64,000 bases of DNA from Caballeronia temeraria (GTDB lineage: Bacteria > Pseudomonadota > Gammaproteobacteria > Burkholderiales > Burkholderiaceae): contig NZ_FCOI02000015.1 in NCBI RefSeq assembly GCF_001544795.2, positions 1-64,000 on the forward strand. Direction: 5' to 3'. Below the pieces are notes generated by a model that was not told the DNA's origin, ran no database searches, and saw only the letters and a program-made list of their open reading frames with translations. Position 1 is the stretch's first letter, and each line of letters opens with the position of its first letter. The translations under genes and the position numbers were made by a program. Of this stretch, positions 8,021-15,749 are shown in pieces.

Positions 8021-9562
8021 ATGAGTACGCAAGACTTCACGATTCAAACGCTCGGCATCGTCGGCAGCGGCGCGATGGGGCGCGGCATCGCGCAGATCGC
8101 GGCGCTCGGCGGGCTGAACGTGCATATCTACGACACGAACCCGAAAGCGCTCGCCGCCGCGCGCGCGTATCTGTCGGACACGCTCGCGAAGCTCACCGCG
8201 AAAGGCAAGCTCAGGGAAGCCGATGCGCACGCGGCGCTCGCGCGCATCTGCGATGCGGGCGACACGAGCGAGCTCGCCGGTTGCGACGCCATCGTCGAGG
8301 CGATCGTCGAGAATCTCGAACTCAAGCGCGAGCTGTTCCGCGAGCTCGAAGCCGTGGTCGGCGAGCACTGCGTTCTGGCGTCGAACACGTCGTCGCTGTC
8401 GATCACCGCGATTGCCGCCGGATGCGCGCGTCCAGCGCGCGTCGCGGGCTTTCACTTCTTCAATCCGGTTCCGTTGATGCGCGTCGTCGAAGTCATCGAC
8501 GGACTGCGCGGCGATCCGCGCGCGGGCGATGCGCTGATGGACCTCGCGCGCCGCATGGGCCACACGCCCGTGCGCGCGAAGGACATGCCGGGCTTCATCG
8601 TCAATCACGCCGGGCGCGGCATGAACACCGAAGGCCTGCGCGTGGCGAGCGAAGGTGTCGCGAGCTTCGCGGACATCGACCGCATCATGCGCGAGCAGGC
8701 GGGCTTCCGGCTCGGCCCGTTCGAGCTGCTCGATCTCACCGCGCTCGACGTCTCGCATCCGGTGATGGAGTCGATCTATCATCAGTTCTACGAAGAGCCG
8801 CGCTTCAGGCCGTCGCCGATCACGGGCACGCGGCTCGCGGGCGGGCTCATCGGGCGCAAGGCGGGCGAAGGGTTTTATCGTTACGTCGATGGCAAGCAGG
8901 ACGTCCCGCCCGAGCCCGCCGCGCCGACGAAGCTGCCGGCGCGCGTCTGGATCAGCCGCGCGTCGCACGAAGGCCGCGAGCAGGTGCTGAAACTGATCGC
9001 GAAATGCGATTGCTCGGTGCACATCGACGCGGGCCACACGCCCGAGCCGGATTCGCTGATCATCGTGACGCCGCTCGGCTTCGATGCCACCACGGCCGCG
9101 GTCAGCGAGCACCTCGATGCGACGCGCGTCGTCGCCGTCGATACGCTCTTCCCGCTCGATACCGTCGCGCGCCGCACAATCATGACGACGCCCGCGACCT
9201 CGCCCGCGATGCGCGACGCCGCGCACGCCCTCTTCGCCTTCGACGGCGTGCCCGTCTCCGTGATCCGCGATTCGACCGGCTTCGTCGCTCAGCGCGTCGT
9301 CGCGACGATCGTGAACATCGGCTGCGACATCGCGCAGCAAGGCATCGCGACGCCCGAGGACATCGATCTCGCCGTGATGCTCGGCCTCGGCTATCCGCAC
9401 GGCCCGCTCGCGCTCGGCGACACGCTCGGCGCGACGACCATCCTCACGATTCTCCGCAACATCTATTCCGTGCTCGGCGACCCGCGGTATCGGCCGACAC
9501 CGTGGCTCACGCGGCGCGCGCAGCTCGGACTTTCGCTTACCCATATCGAGGAGCTCAGATGA
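8021..9562 (+). CDS. 3-hydroxyacyl-CoA dehydrogenase, PaaH type
   Basis: 513 residues. It oxidises 3-hydroxyacyl-CoA to 3-oxoacyl-CoA with NAD+. The NAD-binding Rossmann motif is GSGAMG (15-20). Catalytic H145 and N148 lie in GFHFFNPV, with N195 in FIVNHAGRG. The protein has the two-part build of PaaH-like enzymes: the N-terminal half is complete and a second HAD C-terminal helical domain lies at about 415-505. The reading frame is open farther upstream, but the ATG at 8021 is preferred: it follows the aminotransferase stop, has AGGAG upstream and starts just before the Rossmann fold. Its stop overlaps the next start (ATGA). Confidence 0.88.
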   Translation: MSTQDFTIQTLGIVGSGAMGRGIAQIAALGGLNVHIYDTNPKALAAARAYLSDTLAKLTAKGKLREADAHAALARICDAGDTSELAGCDAIVEAIVENLELKRELFRELEAVVGEHCVLASNTSSLSITAIAAGCARPARVAGFHFFNPVPLMRVVEVIDGLRGDPRAGDALMDLARRMGHTPVRAKDMPGFIVNHAGRGMNTEGLRVASEGVASFADIDRIMREQAGFRLGPFELLDLTALDVSHPVMESIYHQFYEEPRFRPSPITGTRLAGGLIGRKAGEGFYRYVDGKQDVPPEPAAPTKLPARVWISRASHEGREQVLKLIAKCDCSVHIDAGHTPEPDSLIIVTPLGFDATTAAVSEHLDATRVVAVDTLFPLDTVARRTIMTTPATSPAMRDAAHALFAFDGVPVSVIRDSTGFVAQRVVATIVNIGCDIAQQGIATPEDIDLAVMLGLGYPHGPLALGDTLGATTILTILRNIYSVLGDPRYRPTPWLTRRAQLGLSLTHIEELR

Positions 9563-10347
9563 GCGCCGAACTACTCACAGACCGTCCCGCGGGCAGCGAC
9601 ACCACGCTCGTGCTCAAGTTGTCCAATCCCGGCGCGCGCAACGCGCTGCATCCGGACATGTACGCCGCCGGCATCGAGGCCCTGAACACGGCGGAGCGCG
9701 ACAACAGCGTGCGCGCGATCGTGCTGACCGGCGCCGACAATTTCTTTTGCGCCGGCGGCAATCTGAATCGCCTGCTGGAGAACCGCGCGCAGGATCCGTC
9801 GGTGCAAGGGGCGAGCATCGATCTGCTGGCCGAATGGATCAGCGCGCTGCGTTCCTCGACGAAACCGGTGATCGCGGCCGTCGAAGGCGCGGCGGCCGGC
9901 GCGGGCTTTTCGCTGGCGCTCGCGTGCGATCTGATCGTCGCCGCCGATGACGCCCGGTTCGTCATGTCGTATGCGCGCGTCGGCCTCACGCCGGATGGCG
10001 GCGCATCGTGGTTTCTGTCTCGCGCGCTGCCGCGCACGCTCGCGAGCGAAGTGCTGCTCGAAGCGAAGCCGATCGGCGCGGCGCGTCTGCATGAAGTGGG
10101 CGTCGTGAACCGGCTGACGAAGAAAGGCATCGCGCTCGATGCGGCCATCGCGTGGGCTGACGATCTCGGCAGCGCATCGCCCAAAGCGATGGCGCGCATC
10201 AAGACGCTGATCAACGCCGCCGACGTGCAGCCGCTCGCCGCGCATCTCGACATGGAGCGCGACAGCTTCGTCGATGCGCTGCATCACGGCGACGCGCTCG
10301 AAGGCATCACCGCGTTTCTAGAGAAGCGCCAGCCGAACTATCGCTAA
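9559..10347 (+). CDS. Enoyl-CoA hydratase/isomerase family protein, PaaG-like (oxepin-CoA hydrolase alternative type)
   Basis: 262 residues, crotonase fold. The oxyanion-hole segment CAGGNLN (64-70) and the second one GAAAGAGFS (110-118) are present. The first catalytic Glu of true enoyl-CoA hydratases is not conserved (SYARVG at 137-142), while D146 in LTPDGG is kept. That pattern matches PaaG-type isomerases rather than classical hydratases. Databases often call close Burkholderia relatives 'oxepin-CoA hydrolase, alternative type'. No other phenylacetate genes are in the window, so an isomerase or hydratase role in general acyl-CoA breakdown is possible. ATGA overlap with the dehydrogenase gene. 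Confidence 0.82.
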   Translation: MSAELLTDRPAGSDTTLVLKLSNPGARNALHPDMYAAGIEALNTAERDNSVRAIVLTGADNFFCAGGNLNRLLENRAQDPSVQGASIDLLAEWISALRSSTKPVIAAVEGAAAGAGFSLALACDLIVAADDARFVMSYARVGLTPDGGASWFLSRALPRTLASEVLLEAKPIGAARLHEVGVVNRLTKKGIALDAAIAWADDLGSASPKAMARIKTLINAADVQPLAAHLDMERDSFVDALHHGDALEGITAFLEKRQPNYR

Positions 10348-10350
10348 GTC

Positions 10351-11076
10351 ATGGCTCACTACGAATTGCCGAAGCGCCGGCGCATCTTTCTGATGCGTCA
10401 TGGCGACGTCACGTATTTCGACGACAGCGGCCGCGCGATCGATCCCGAAAGCGTGCCGCTCAACGAGCGCGGACGCGAGGAAGCGAGCGCGGCGGGCCGC
10501 GAGTTCGCCGCGCAGAACATCCGCTTCGATCGCGTGATCGTGAGCGGATTGCCGCGCACGATCGAAACCGCGCAGCGCGTGCTCGAAGCGACGGGCCAGC
10601 GCATCGACATCGAAGTGTGGCCCGAGTGGCAGGAGATTCGCGGCGGCAAGCTCAAGGACCTCACGGTGTCGGATATCGAGCGCGCGTTCCTCTCCGTGTT
10701 CGACGGCGTCGTGCCGGAAGAAACGCAATTTCTCGGCGGCGAGACCATCGGCGAATTGCTCGACCGCGCGTTGCCCGCTGTGGCGCGGCTGCGCGAGGAT
10801 CGCTCGTGGGACACGGTGCTGCTCGTGCTGCACGGCGGCGTCAATCGCGCGCTGCTTTCGCACGCGATCGCGGCGGGCGGGCGCGCGTTCTTCGGGCATC
10901 TGTCGCAGGCGACGGGCTGCATCAATGCGCTCGATGTCGGCGAGAAACCGGCCGACTGGGTCGTGCACGCGATCAATCATTCGCCGCCCTCGCCGCTGCA
11001 TGCCGGCGTGCGCAACACGACGATGGAACTGCTCTACGCGCAATTCGTCCGCTACAAGGCCGGCGACATGAACTGA
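10351..11076 (+). CDS. Histidine phosphatase family protein
   Basis: 241 residues of the phosphoglycerate-mutase-like histidine phosphatase superfamily. The RHG motif (R16-H17-G18 in FLMRHGDV) provides the phospho-accepting histidine. A second Arg-containing segment (SGLPRTIETAQ, about 66-76) and a second conserved His (LVLHGGVN, near 160) complete the pocket. The gene begins 3 bases after the preceding stop and is followed after 19 bases by an APH-type kinase gene, so a phosphatase and a kinase sit side by side in an acyl-CoA operon. Substrate unknown. Confidence 0.82.
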   Translation: MAHYELPKRRRIFLMRHGDVTYFDDSGRAIDPESVPLNERGREEASAAGREFAAQNIRFDRVIVSGLPRTIETAQRVLEATGQRIDIEVWPEWQEIRGGKLKDLTVSDIERAFLSVFDGVVPEETQFLGGETIGELLDRALPAVARLREDRSWDTVLLVLHGGVNRALLSHAIAAGGRAFFGHLSQATGCINALDVGEKPADWVVHAINHSPPSPLHAGVRNTTMELLYAQFVRYKAGDMN

Positions 11077-11095
11077 ACGCAGTCCGGAGGAGACG

Positions 11096-12199
11096 ATGCA
11101 AGACAACGAGACGCACAAGCAGTCCGATTTCTCCGCGTTCGAAGGAACGCGCCCCGTGCAGGACAAGCAGCGTTTCGATACCGAGGCGCTCATTCCATGG
11201 CTCGCGGCGAATGTCGATGGCTTCAGCGGTCCGTTGACCGTCGAGCAATTCGCGGGCGGCCAGTCGAACCCGACGTTCAAGCTCGTCACGCCCGCGCGCA
11301 GCTATGTGATGCGCGCGAAGCCCGGACCGGCGGCGAAGCTGTTGCCATCGGCGCATGCGATCGAGCGCGAGTATCGCGTGATGCACGCGCTCGCGTCCAC
11401 CGATGTTCCCGTCGCGCGCATGCTCGCGCTCTGCGAGGACGAGAGCGTGATCGGCCGCGCGTTCTATGTGATGGAGTTCGTCCAGGGCCGCGTGCTGTGG
11501 GACCAGTCGCTGCCCGGCATGACGCCCGCCGAGCGCGCCGCGATCTACGACGAAACGAATCGCGTGATCGCGGCGCTGCATACCGTCGATGTCGACGCCG
11601 CCGGCCTGTCGGGCTACGGCAAGCCGGGCAATTACTTCGAGCGGCAGATCGGACGCTGGAGCAAGCAATATGTCGCGTCGGAAACCGGGAAGATCGACGC
11701 GATGAATCGCCTGATCGACTGGCTGCCGCAGCACATTCCGCACGCGCAGAACGCGCGCGTGAGCGTCGTGCACGGCGACTTCCGGCTCGACAACCTCATT
11801 TTTCATCCGGCCGAGCCGCGCGTGCTCGCCGTGCTCGACTGGGAACTCTCGACGCTCGGCGATCCGCTCGCCGATTTCGCGTATCACTGCATGGCGTGGC
11901 ATGTCGATCCGTCGCAGTTTCGCGGCATCGCCGGGCTCGACTGGGCCGCGCTCGGCATTCCCGACGAAGCCGCCTATGTGAAGCGCTATTGCGAGCGCAC
12001 GGGCTTCGCGATCGAAGGCGACTGGAACTTCTATCTCGCCTACAACATGTTTCGCATCGCCGCGATTCTGCAAGGCATCATGAAGCGCGTCGTCGATGGC
12101 ACCGCTGCAAGCGCGCAAGCCGTCGATGCCGGCAAGCGCGCGCGGCCGATGGCCGAACTCGCGTGGCACTACGCGCAAAAGGTGGAAGCAAAGGCATGA
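11096..12199 (+). CDS. APH/ChoK-fold phosphotransferase (ACAD10/11 kinase-like)
   Basis: 367 residues, aminoglycoside-phosphotransferase/choline-kinase fold. The catalytic loop is H226-G-D-F-R-L-D-N233; D248 (LDWE) is the metal-binding Asp. The N-terminal GGQSNPTF and a Lys/Arg-containing strand bind ATP. It matches the kinase domain fused to acyl-CoA dehydrogenase in mammalian ACAD10/ACAD11 and the separate kinases such as LvaA, which phosphorylate 4-hydroxyacyl-CoA. A strong GGAGGAG ribosome site precedes the ATG. Its stop overlaps the start of an acyl-CoA dehydrogenase gene (ATGA), which supports a joint function. Substrate is inferred, not shown. Confidence 0.82.
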   Translation: MQDNETHKQSDFSAFEGTRPVQDKQRFDTEALIPWLAANVDGFSGPLTVEQFAGGQSNPTFKLVTPARSYVMRAKPGPAAKLLPSAHAIEREYRVMHALASTDVPVARMLALCEDESVIGRAFYVMEFVQGRVLWDQSLPGMTPAERAAIYDETNRVIAALHTVDVDAAGLSGYGKPGNYFERQIGRWSKQYVASETGKIDAMNRLIDWLPQHIPHAQNARVSVVHGDFRLDNLIFHPAEPRVLAVLDWELSTLGDPLADFAYHCMAWHVDPSQFRGIAGLDWAALGIPDEAAYVKRYCERTGFAIEGDWNFYLAYNMFRIAAILQGIMKRVVDGTAASAQAVDAGKRARPMAELAWHYAQKVEAKA

Positions 12200-13419
12200 A
12201 CTTCGACTACACGCCCAAGGTGCAGGCGTTGCGCGAGAAATTGCTCGCTTTCTTCGACGCGCATATCTATCCGAACGAACGCGCCTACGCCGATGAAATC
12301 GCGGCGAATCGCGCGGCGGGCAACGCGTGGATTCCGACGCGGCTGATCGAAGGCCTGAAGGAGCGCGCGCGCGCCGAAGGACTGTGGAACCTCTTTCTGC
12401 CGGCATCGGCGCGCGGCGCGGGCCTTACGAATCTCGAATACGCGCCGCTGTGCGAAATCATGGGCCGCGTGCCGTGGGCGCCCGAGGTCTTCAACTGCGG
12501 CGCGCCCGATACGGGCAACATGGAAACCATCGAGCGCTACGGCACGGAGGCGCACAAGGCTCAATGGCTCGAACCGCTGTTGCGCGGCGAAATCCGTTCG
12601 GCGTTTCTGATGACGGAGCCGGAAGTCGCGTCGTCGGATGCGACCAATATCCGATGCAGCATCGCGCGCGACGGCGACCATTACGTGATCGACGGCCACA
12701 AATGGTGGTCGTCGGGTGCGGGCGATCCGCGTTGCAAGGTGTATATCGTGATGGGCAAGACCGATCCCGATGCGCCGAAACACGCGCAGCAATCGATGAT
12801 CCTCGTGCCCGCCGATGCGCGCGGCATCACGATGCATCGGCCATTGAACGTGTTCGGTTACGACGACGCGCCGCACGGCCACATGGACATCACGCTCGAT
12901 AACGTGCGCGTCCCGGCGGCGAACATTCTGCTGGGCGAAGGACGCGGCTTCGAGATCGCACAGGGCCGCCTCGGGCCGGGGCGCATCCATCATTGCATGC
13001 GGCTGATCGGACTCGCGGAACGCGCGCTCGAACTGATGACGAAGCGCTCGCTCGCGCGCGTCGCGTTCGGCAAGCCGATCGCGCAGCATGGCGTGACGCA
13101 GGAGCGCATCGCCGAGGCGCGCATCATGATCGAGCAGGCGCGGCTTCTGACGCTCAAGGCCGCCTACATGATGGACACCGTCGGCAACAAAGGCGCGCGC
13201 GGCGAGATCGCGATGATCAAGGTCGTCGCTCCGAACGTCGCGTGTCAGGTGATCGACTGGGCGATCCAGGCACACGGCGCGGGCGGCATCTGCGACGACT
13301 TTCCGCTTGCGTACGCGTACGCATCGGCGCGCACGCTGCGCCTCGCCGACGGCCCCGACGAAGTGCATCGCAATGCAATCGCGAAGCTGGAGTTCGGGAA
13401 ATACGCGTCAGGAAGCTGA
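12196..13419 (+). CDS. Acyl-CoA dehydrogenase (ACAD10/11-like)
   Basis: 407 residues, full-length acyl-CoA dehydrogenase with N-terminal helical domain, central beta domain (FLMTEPEVASSDATN flavin/substrate segment near 136-150; GHKWWSSGAG near 168-177) and C-terminal helical domain ending in DGPDEVHRN. That ending is typical of the ACAD10/11 and FadE-like subgroup rather than of short-chain dehydrogenases. The start codon overlaps the kinase stop. The last 12 bases overlap the convergent maoC-like gene tail-to-tail. In the kinase-coupled members of the family the dehydrogenase removes a 4-phospho group to give an enoyl-CoA. Confidence 0.85.
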   Translation: MNFDYTPKVQALREKLLAFFDAHIYPNERAYADEIAANRAAGNAWIPTRLIEGLKERARAEGLWNLFLPASARGAGLTNLEYAPLCEIMGRVPWAPEVFNCGAPDTGNMETIERYGTEAHKAQWLEPLLRGEIRSAFLMTEPEVASSDATNIRCSIARDGDHYVIDGHKWWSSGAGDPRCKVYIVMGKTDPDAPKHAQQSMILVPADARGITMHRPLNVFGYDDAPHGHMDITLDNVRVPAANILLGEGRGFEIAQGRLGPGRIHHCMRLIGLAERALELMTKRSLARVAFGKPIAQHGVTQERIAEARIMIEQARLLTLKAAYMMDTVGNKGARGEIAMIKVVAPNVACQVIDWAIQAHGAGGICDDFPLAYAYASARTLRLADGPDEVHRNAIAKLEFGKYASGS

Positions 13420-13878
13420 CGCGTCCGGATCGGCTGGATCGCGCAGACCGAAGAGCGCGGCGGAATCGACCGTCAGAACAAGCTCGCCGTTCTGGTTGTG
13501 CGCTTCCCAGCGCGTCTGCACGATGCCGCGATCCGGCTTGCTCTTCGACACGCGCTTGTCGAGCACGCGCACGGTGAGCCGCACCGTATCGCCGACGCGC
13601 ACCGGCTTGATCCAGCGGATGTTGTCGAGACCGGGCGAGCCCATCGAGGTCGAATCGCCCACCATGTCGCGCACGAGAATGCCCATCATCGCGGAGCACG
13701 TGTTCCAGCCGCTCGCGACGAGTCCGCCGAAATGCGACGCCTCGCCCGCCGCTCCCGACAAATGAAACGGCTGCGGATCGTAGCGTTCGGCGAATCCGAC
13801 GATCTCCTCTCTCGTGAACGTGTGCGCGCTCAGTTGAACGGCGCTGCCGGGTTCGAAGTCTTCGTAAGCGTAGGTCAT
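13408..13878 (-). CDS. MaoC family dehydratase
   Basis: 156 residues, single hot-dog domain of the MaoC/R-hydratase type. It hydrates trans-2-enoyl-CoA, or acts on related thioesters. The catalytic dyad D34 and H39 lies in ERYDPQPFHL. The Gly-rich helix segment (ASHFGGLVASGWNT) and IRWIKPVRVGDTVRL strand are typical. It is transcribed toward the acyl-CoA dehydrogenase gene and overlaps it by 12 bases. On its own strand its ATG overlaps the stop of the truncated dehydrogenase relic (ATGA), so its translation probably depends on that short ORF. Confidence 0.87.
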   Translation of the reverse strand: MTYAYEDFEPGSAVQLSAHTFTREEIVGFAERYDPQPFHLSGAAGEASHFGGLVASGWNTCSAMMGILVRDMVGDSTSMGSPGLDNIRWIKPVRVGDTVRLTVRVLDKRVSKSKPDRGIVQTRWEAHNQNGELVLTVDSAALFGLRDPADPDASAS

Positions 13879-14075
13879 GCGGGATTCCCTTCCGTTTCGG
13901 TGGATGTGGGCGATGAAGCGAAGCGCACGCGATGATGCGCCGCAAGCAGCCTGTGCCGGCTCGCGTGGTCATCGCGGTTCAGACGTTGGTGATGGAGGAC
14001 GTTGTCGGGCAGTTCGCGCGCAAGACTGACGTCGGCGCGAAAGGCGTCGTCCGAAGGGGAATAGTTGAGGTTCAT
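13875..14075 (-). pseudogene. Remnant of an acyl-CoA dehydrogenase gene (5' end only)
   Basis: The 66-codon ORF keeps a good AAGGAGA ribosome site and the characteristic N-terminus of a family of Burkholderia acyl-CoA dehydrogenases: MNLNYSPSDDAFRADV, then ARELPDNVLHHQRLNRDDHA. About ten residues seem to be missing between these two blocks, and the homology stops after residue 47. The normal protein would be near 400 residues. What remains ends in TGA overlapping the maoC-like ATG. It is best read as a gene cut down by an internal and a large 3' deletion. The truncated peptide may now only serve translational coupling. Confidence 0.65.
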
Positions 14076-14132
14076 GTGCGGTGTCTCCTTCGTGGCCCCA
14101 TCCGGAGCCAGAAAAGACGCCGCGCGCGAACG

Positions 14133-14582
14133 TTACTGCAGCGGCTCTTTCAATGCGTCCGGAACAGGCAACGGCATCACGTCGATCCCTTCTTCGAGCA
14201 AGGCGTGCGTCTCTTCGGGCGTCGTCACGCCGCGAATGTTGCGCGCCGGCGCCTCGTTGTAGTGAATGCGCCGCGCCTCCTCGGCAAACCGGTCGCCCAC
14301 GTTTTCGGTCTTCTCGATCAGCTCGCGCATGAATTGCAGCGCGCGCGCCTGTAGTGCGGCGCCTTCGGGCACGGCTTGCGTCTGCGAAACCTGCGGCGTC
14401 GCTTCACCTCGCGCCGACGAAAGATTCAGGCGCGGCGCGGACGGCATACGGCTCACATCGGTCGTCGAGCACACGGGACATGCAACCAGTTTGCGCGACA
14501 ATTGCGACTCGAACTCATCGGTCGAGGCGAACCAGCCTTCGAACCGGTGTTCGTGCGAGCACTTTAAATCGAGGACCTTCAT
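14133..14582 (-). CDS. DUF1178 family protein
   Basis: 149 residues. An N-terminal putative zinc-binding segment has C8 with neighbouring H10 and H12 (LKCSHEH) and the pair C35-P-V-C38. The C-terminal part contains the conserved RYxHYNEAPARNIRGVTTPEE-like block (here RRIHYNEAPARNIRG). This identifies the DUF1178 family, widespread in alpha- and beta-proteobacteria, function unknown. It lies 57 bases upstream of the dehydrogenase remnant on the same strand and 196 bases from the Nudix gene, from which it is separated by a terminator. Confidence 0.88.
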   Translation of the reverse strand: MKVLDLKCSHEHRFEGWFASTDEFESQLSRKLVACPVCSTTDVSRMPSAPRLNLSSARGEATPQVSQTQAVPEGAALQARALQFMRELIEKTENVGDRFAEEARRIHYNEAPARNIRGVTTPEETHALLEEGIDVMPLPVPDALKEPLQ

Positions 14583-14731
14583 GCTGATGGGGCTTCGTTG
14601 AAGTTTATCTCAAAATCGCGTTTTTTGAACGGTCGTTCGTTAAATCGGAAGAACGCAGACAACCGTCAAACCGCGAAACATTCATTCTAGCCGCTCGGCC
14701 CACGCATCGCTTTAGCCGACGCAAAAACGAC

Positions 14732-14755
14732 AAAAGCGGCAACGAGGCCGCTTTT
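14732..14755 (-). terminator. Terminator of the nuo/DUF2818/Nudix transcript
   Basis: Perfect 9-bp inverted repeat AAAAGCGGC / GCCGCTTTT (14732-14740 and 14747-14755), loop of 6. On the minus strand it is followed by TGTCGTTTTTGC. It lies 23 bases after the Nudix gene stop. Confidence 0.8.
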
Positions 14756-14778
14756 GCGCACATCCGTCTGACGAACGC

Positions 14779-15378
14779 TCAATCCTTGATCGTCTCGCCC
14801 AGCGTCCACTCGCCCGAGCGGACCTTCTCCAGCCAGAACACGCCGATGATCGTTTTCACATCGCTGATGCTACCGTCCTTCACCCATGCCATCAGTTGCG
14901 CTTCGTCGGCGATGAAGGTTTCGAGGAATTCGCCTTCGTCGAGCTTTGCATCGCCCGCTTTCAGGCCACGCGCCAGATAAATGTCGATGAACTCCGTCGA
15001 ATACGAAATTACCGGATGGATGCGCGTGAGGAACGTCCATTCCCGCGCGGTGTAGCCGGTCTCTTCCTGCAGTTCACGCTTCGCGCAGGTCAGTTCGTCC
15101 TCGTTCGGATCGAGCTTGCCCGCCGGAAATTCGAGCAGCACGCGGCCCACCGGATAACGGAACTGGCGTTCGAGCAGCACGCGGCCGTCGTCGAAGACCG
15201 GCAGGATCATCACCGCGCCGGGATGCTCGACGAACTCGCGCGTCGCATGCTTGCCGTCCGGCAGCTCGACGGTGTCGCGTTTCAGCGTGAGGAATTTGCC
15301 CTCGTGCAGCGTGACGCTCTCGACCTGCTTTTCGATGAGACCGTCGTCGTTGCCGGGAATCGAGGAATGATCTGCCAT
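14779..15378 (-). CDS. Nudix hydrolase, ADP-ribose pyrophosphatase type
   Basis: 199 residues. The Nudix box runs from G87 (GKLDPNEDE) to R101-E-L-Q-E-E106-T-G, which coordinates magnesium for hydrolysis of a nucleoside diphosphate linked to a moiety X. The surrounding fold (LLEFPAGKLD, RIHPVISYSTEFIDIYLA) matches ADP-ribose pyrophosphatases of the NudF/YffH group. It is the last gene on the complex I strand, 50 bases after the DUF2818 gene. A role in recycling ADP-ribose released from NAD+ would suit that position, but this is inference. Confidence 0.88.
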   Translation of the reverse strand: MADHSSIPGNDDGLIEKQVESVTLHEGKFLTLKRDTVELPDGKHATREFVEHPGAVMILPVFDDGRVLLERQFRYPVGRVLLEFPAGKLDPNEDELTCAKRELQEETGYTAREWTFLTRIHPVISYSTEFIDIYLARGLKAGDAKLDEGEFLETFIADEAQLMAWVKDGSISDVKTIIGVFWLEKVRSGEWTLGETIKD

Positions 15379-15428
15379 GTTGGGCCCTGTGCTTTCGAAG
15401 CAAACAAGCCGCTAACGGCGCGAAGCCG

Positions 15429-15749
15429 TCAGCGGCGTTTGACGAGATATTGATACGTGAAGCCGGGAAAGGCGAACACGACGAAGAGACTGAAGGTGAT
15501 GGCGTAGAACTGCCATCCCTGATCGAACCGGTTGCCGGCGCGCGCTTCGAGCATGAAGCCGAGCGCACCGACCACGAAGTAAAGAACGATCAGCTCGCCG
15601 ATGCGAATCCACGCGCTCTTCTTCGCCGCCCTGCGTCCCGTCGACGCCGGAAGCGGCAACGGGACGATGGCGAAGAGGCGCTGATTCAGGAACGGCACGT
15701 TGGCGAGCACGAGCGCCAACAGCACGATGAACCAGCCTGCCGCCGACAT
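15429..15749 (-). CDS. DUF2818 membrane protein at the end of the complex I operon
   Basis: 106 residues with three hydrophobic segments (about 5-22, 51-70, 81-95) and a basic stretch between the first two. It belongs to DUF2818, a family that in Burkholderiales is found directly after nuoN. Its ATG overlaps the nuoN stop (TAATG), so the two are translationally coupled. No function is known; an accessory or assembly role for complex I is suggested only by this context. Confidence 0.85.
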   Translation of the reverse strand: MSAAGWFIVLLALVLANVPFLNQRLFAIVPLPLPASTGRRAAKKSAWIRIGELIVLYFVVGALGFMLEARAGNRFDQGWQFYAITFSLFVVFAFPGFTYQYLVKRR

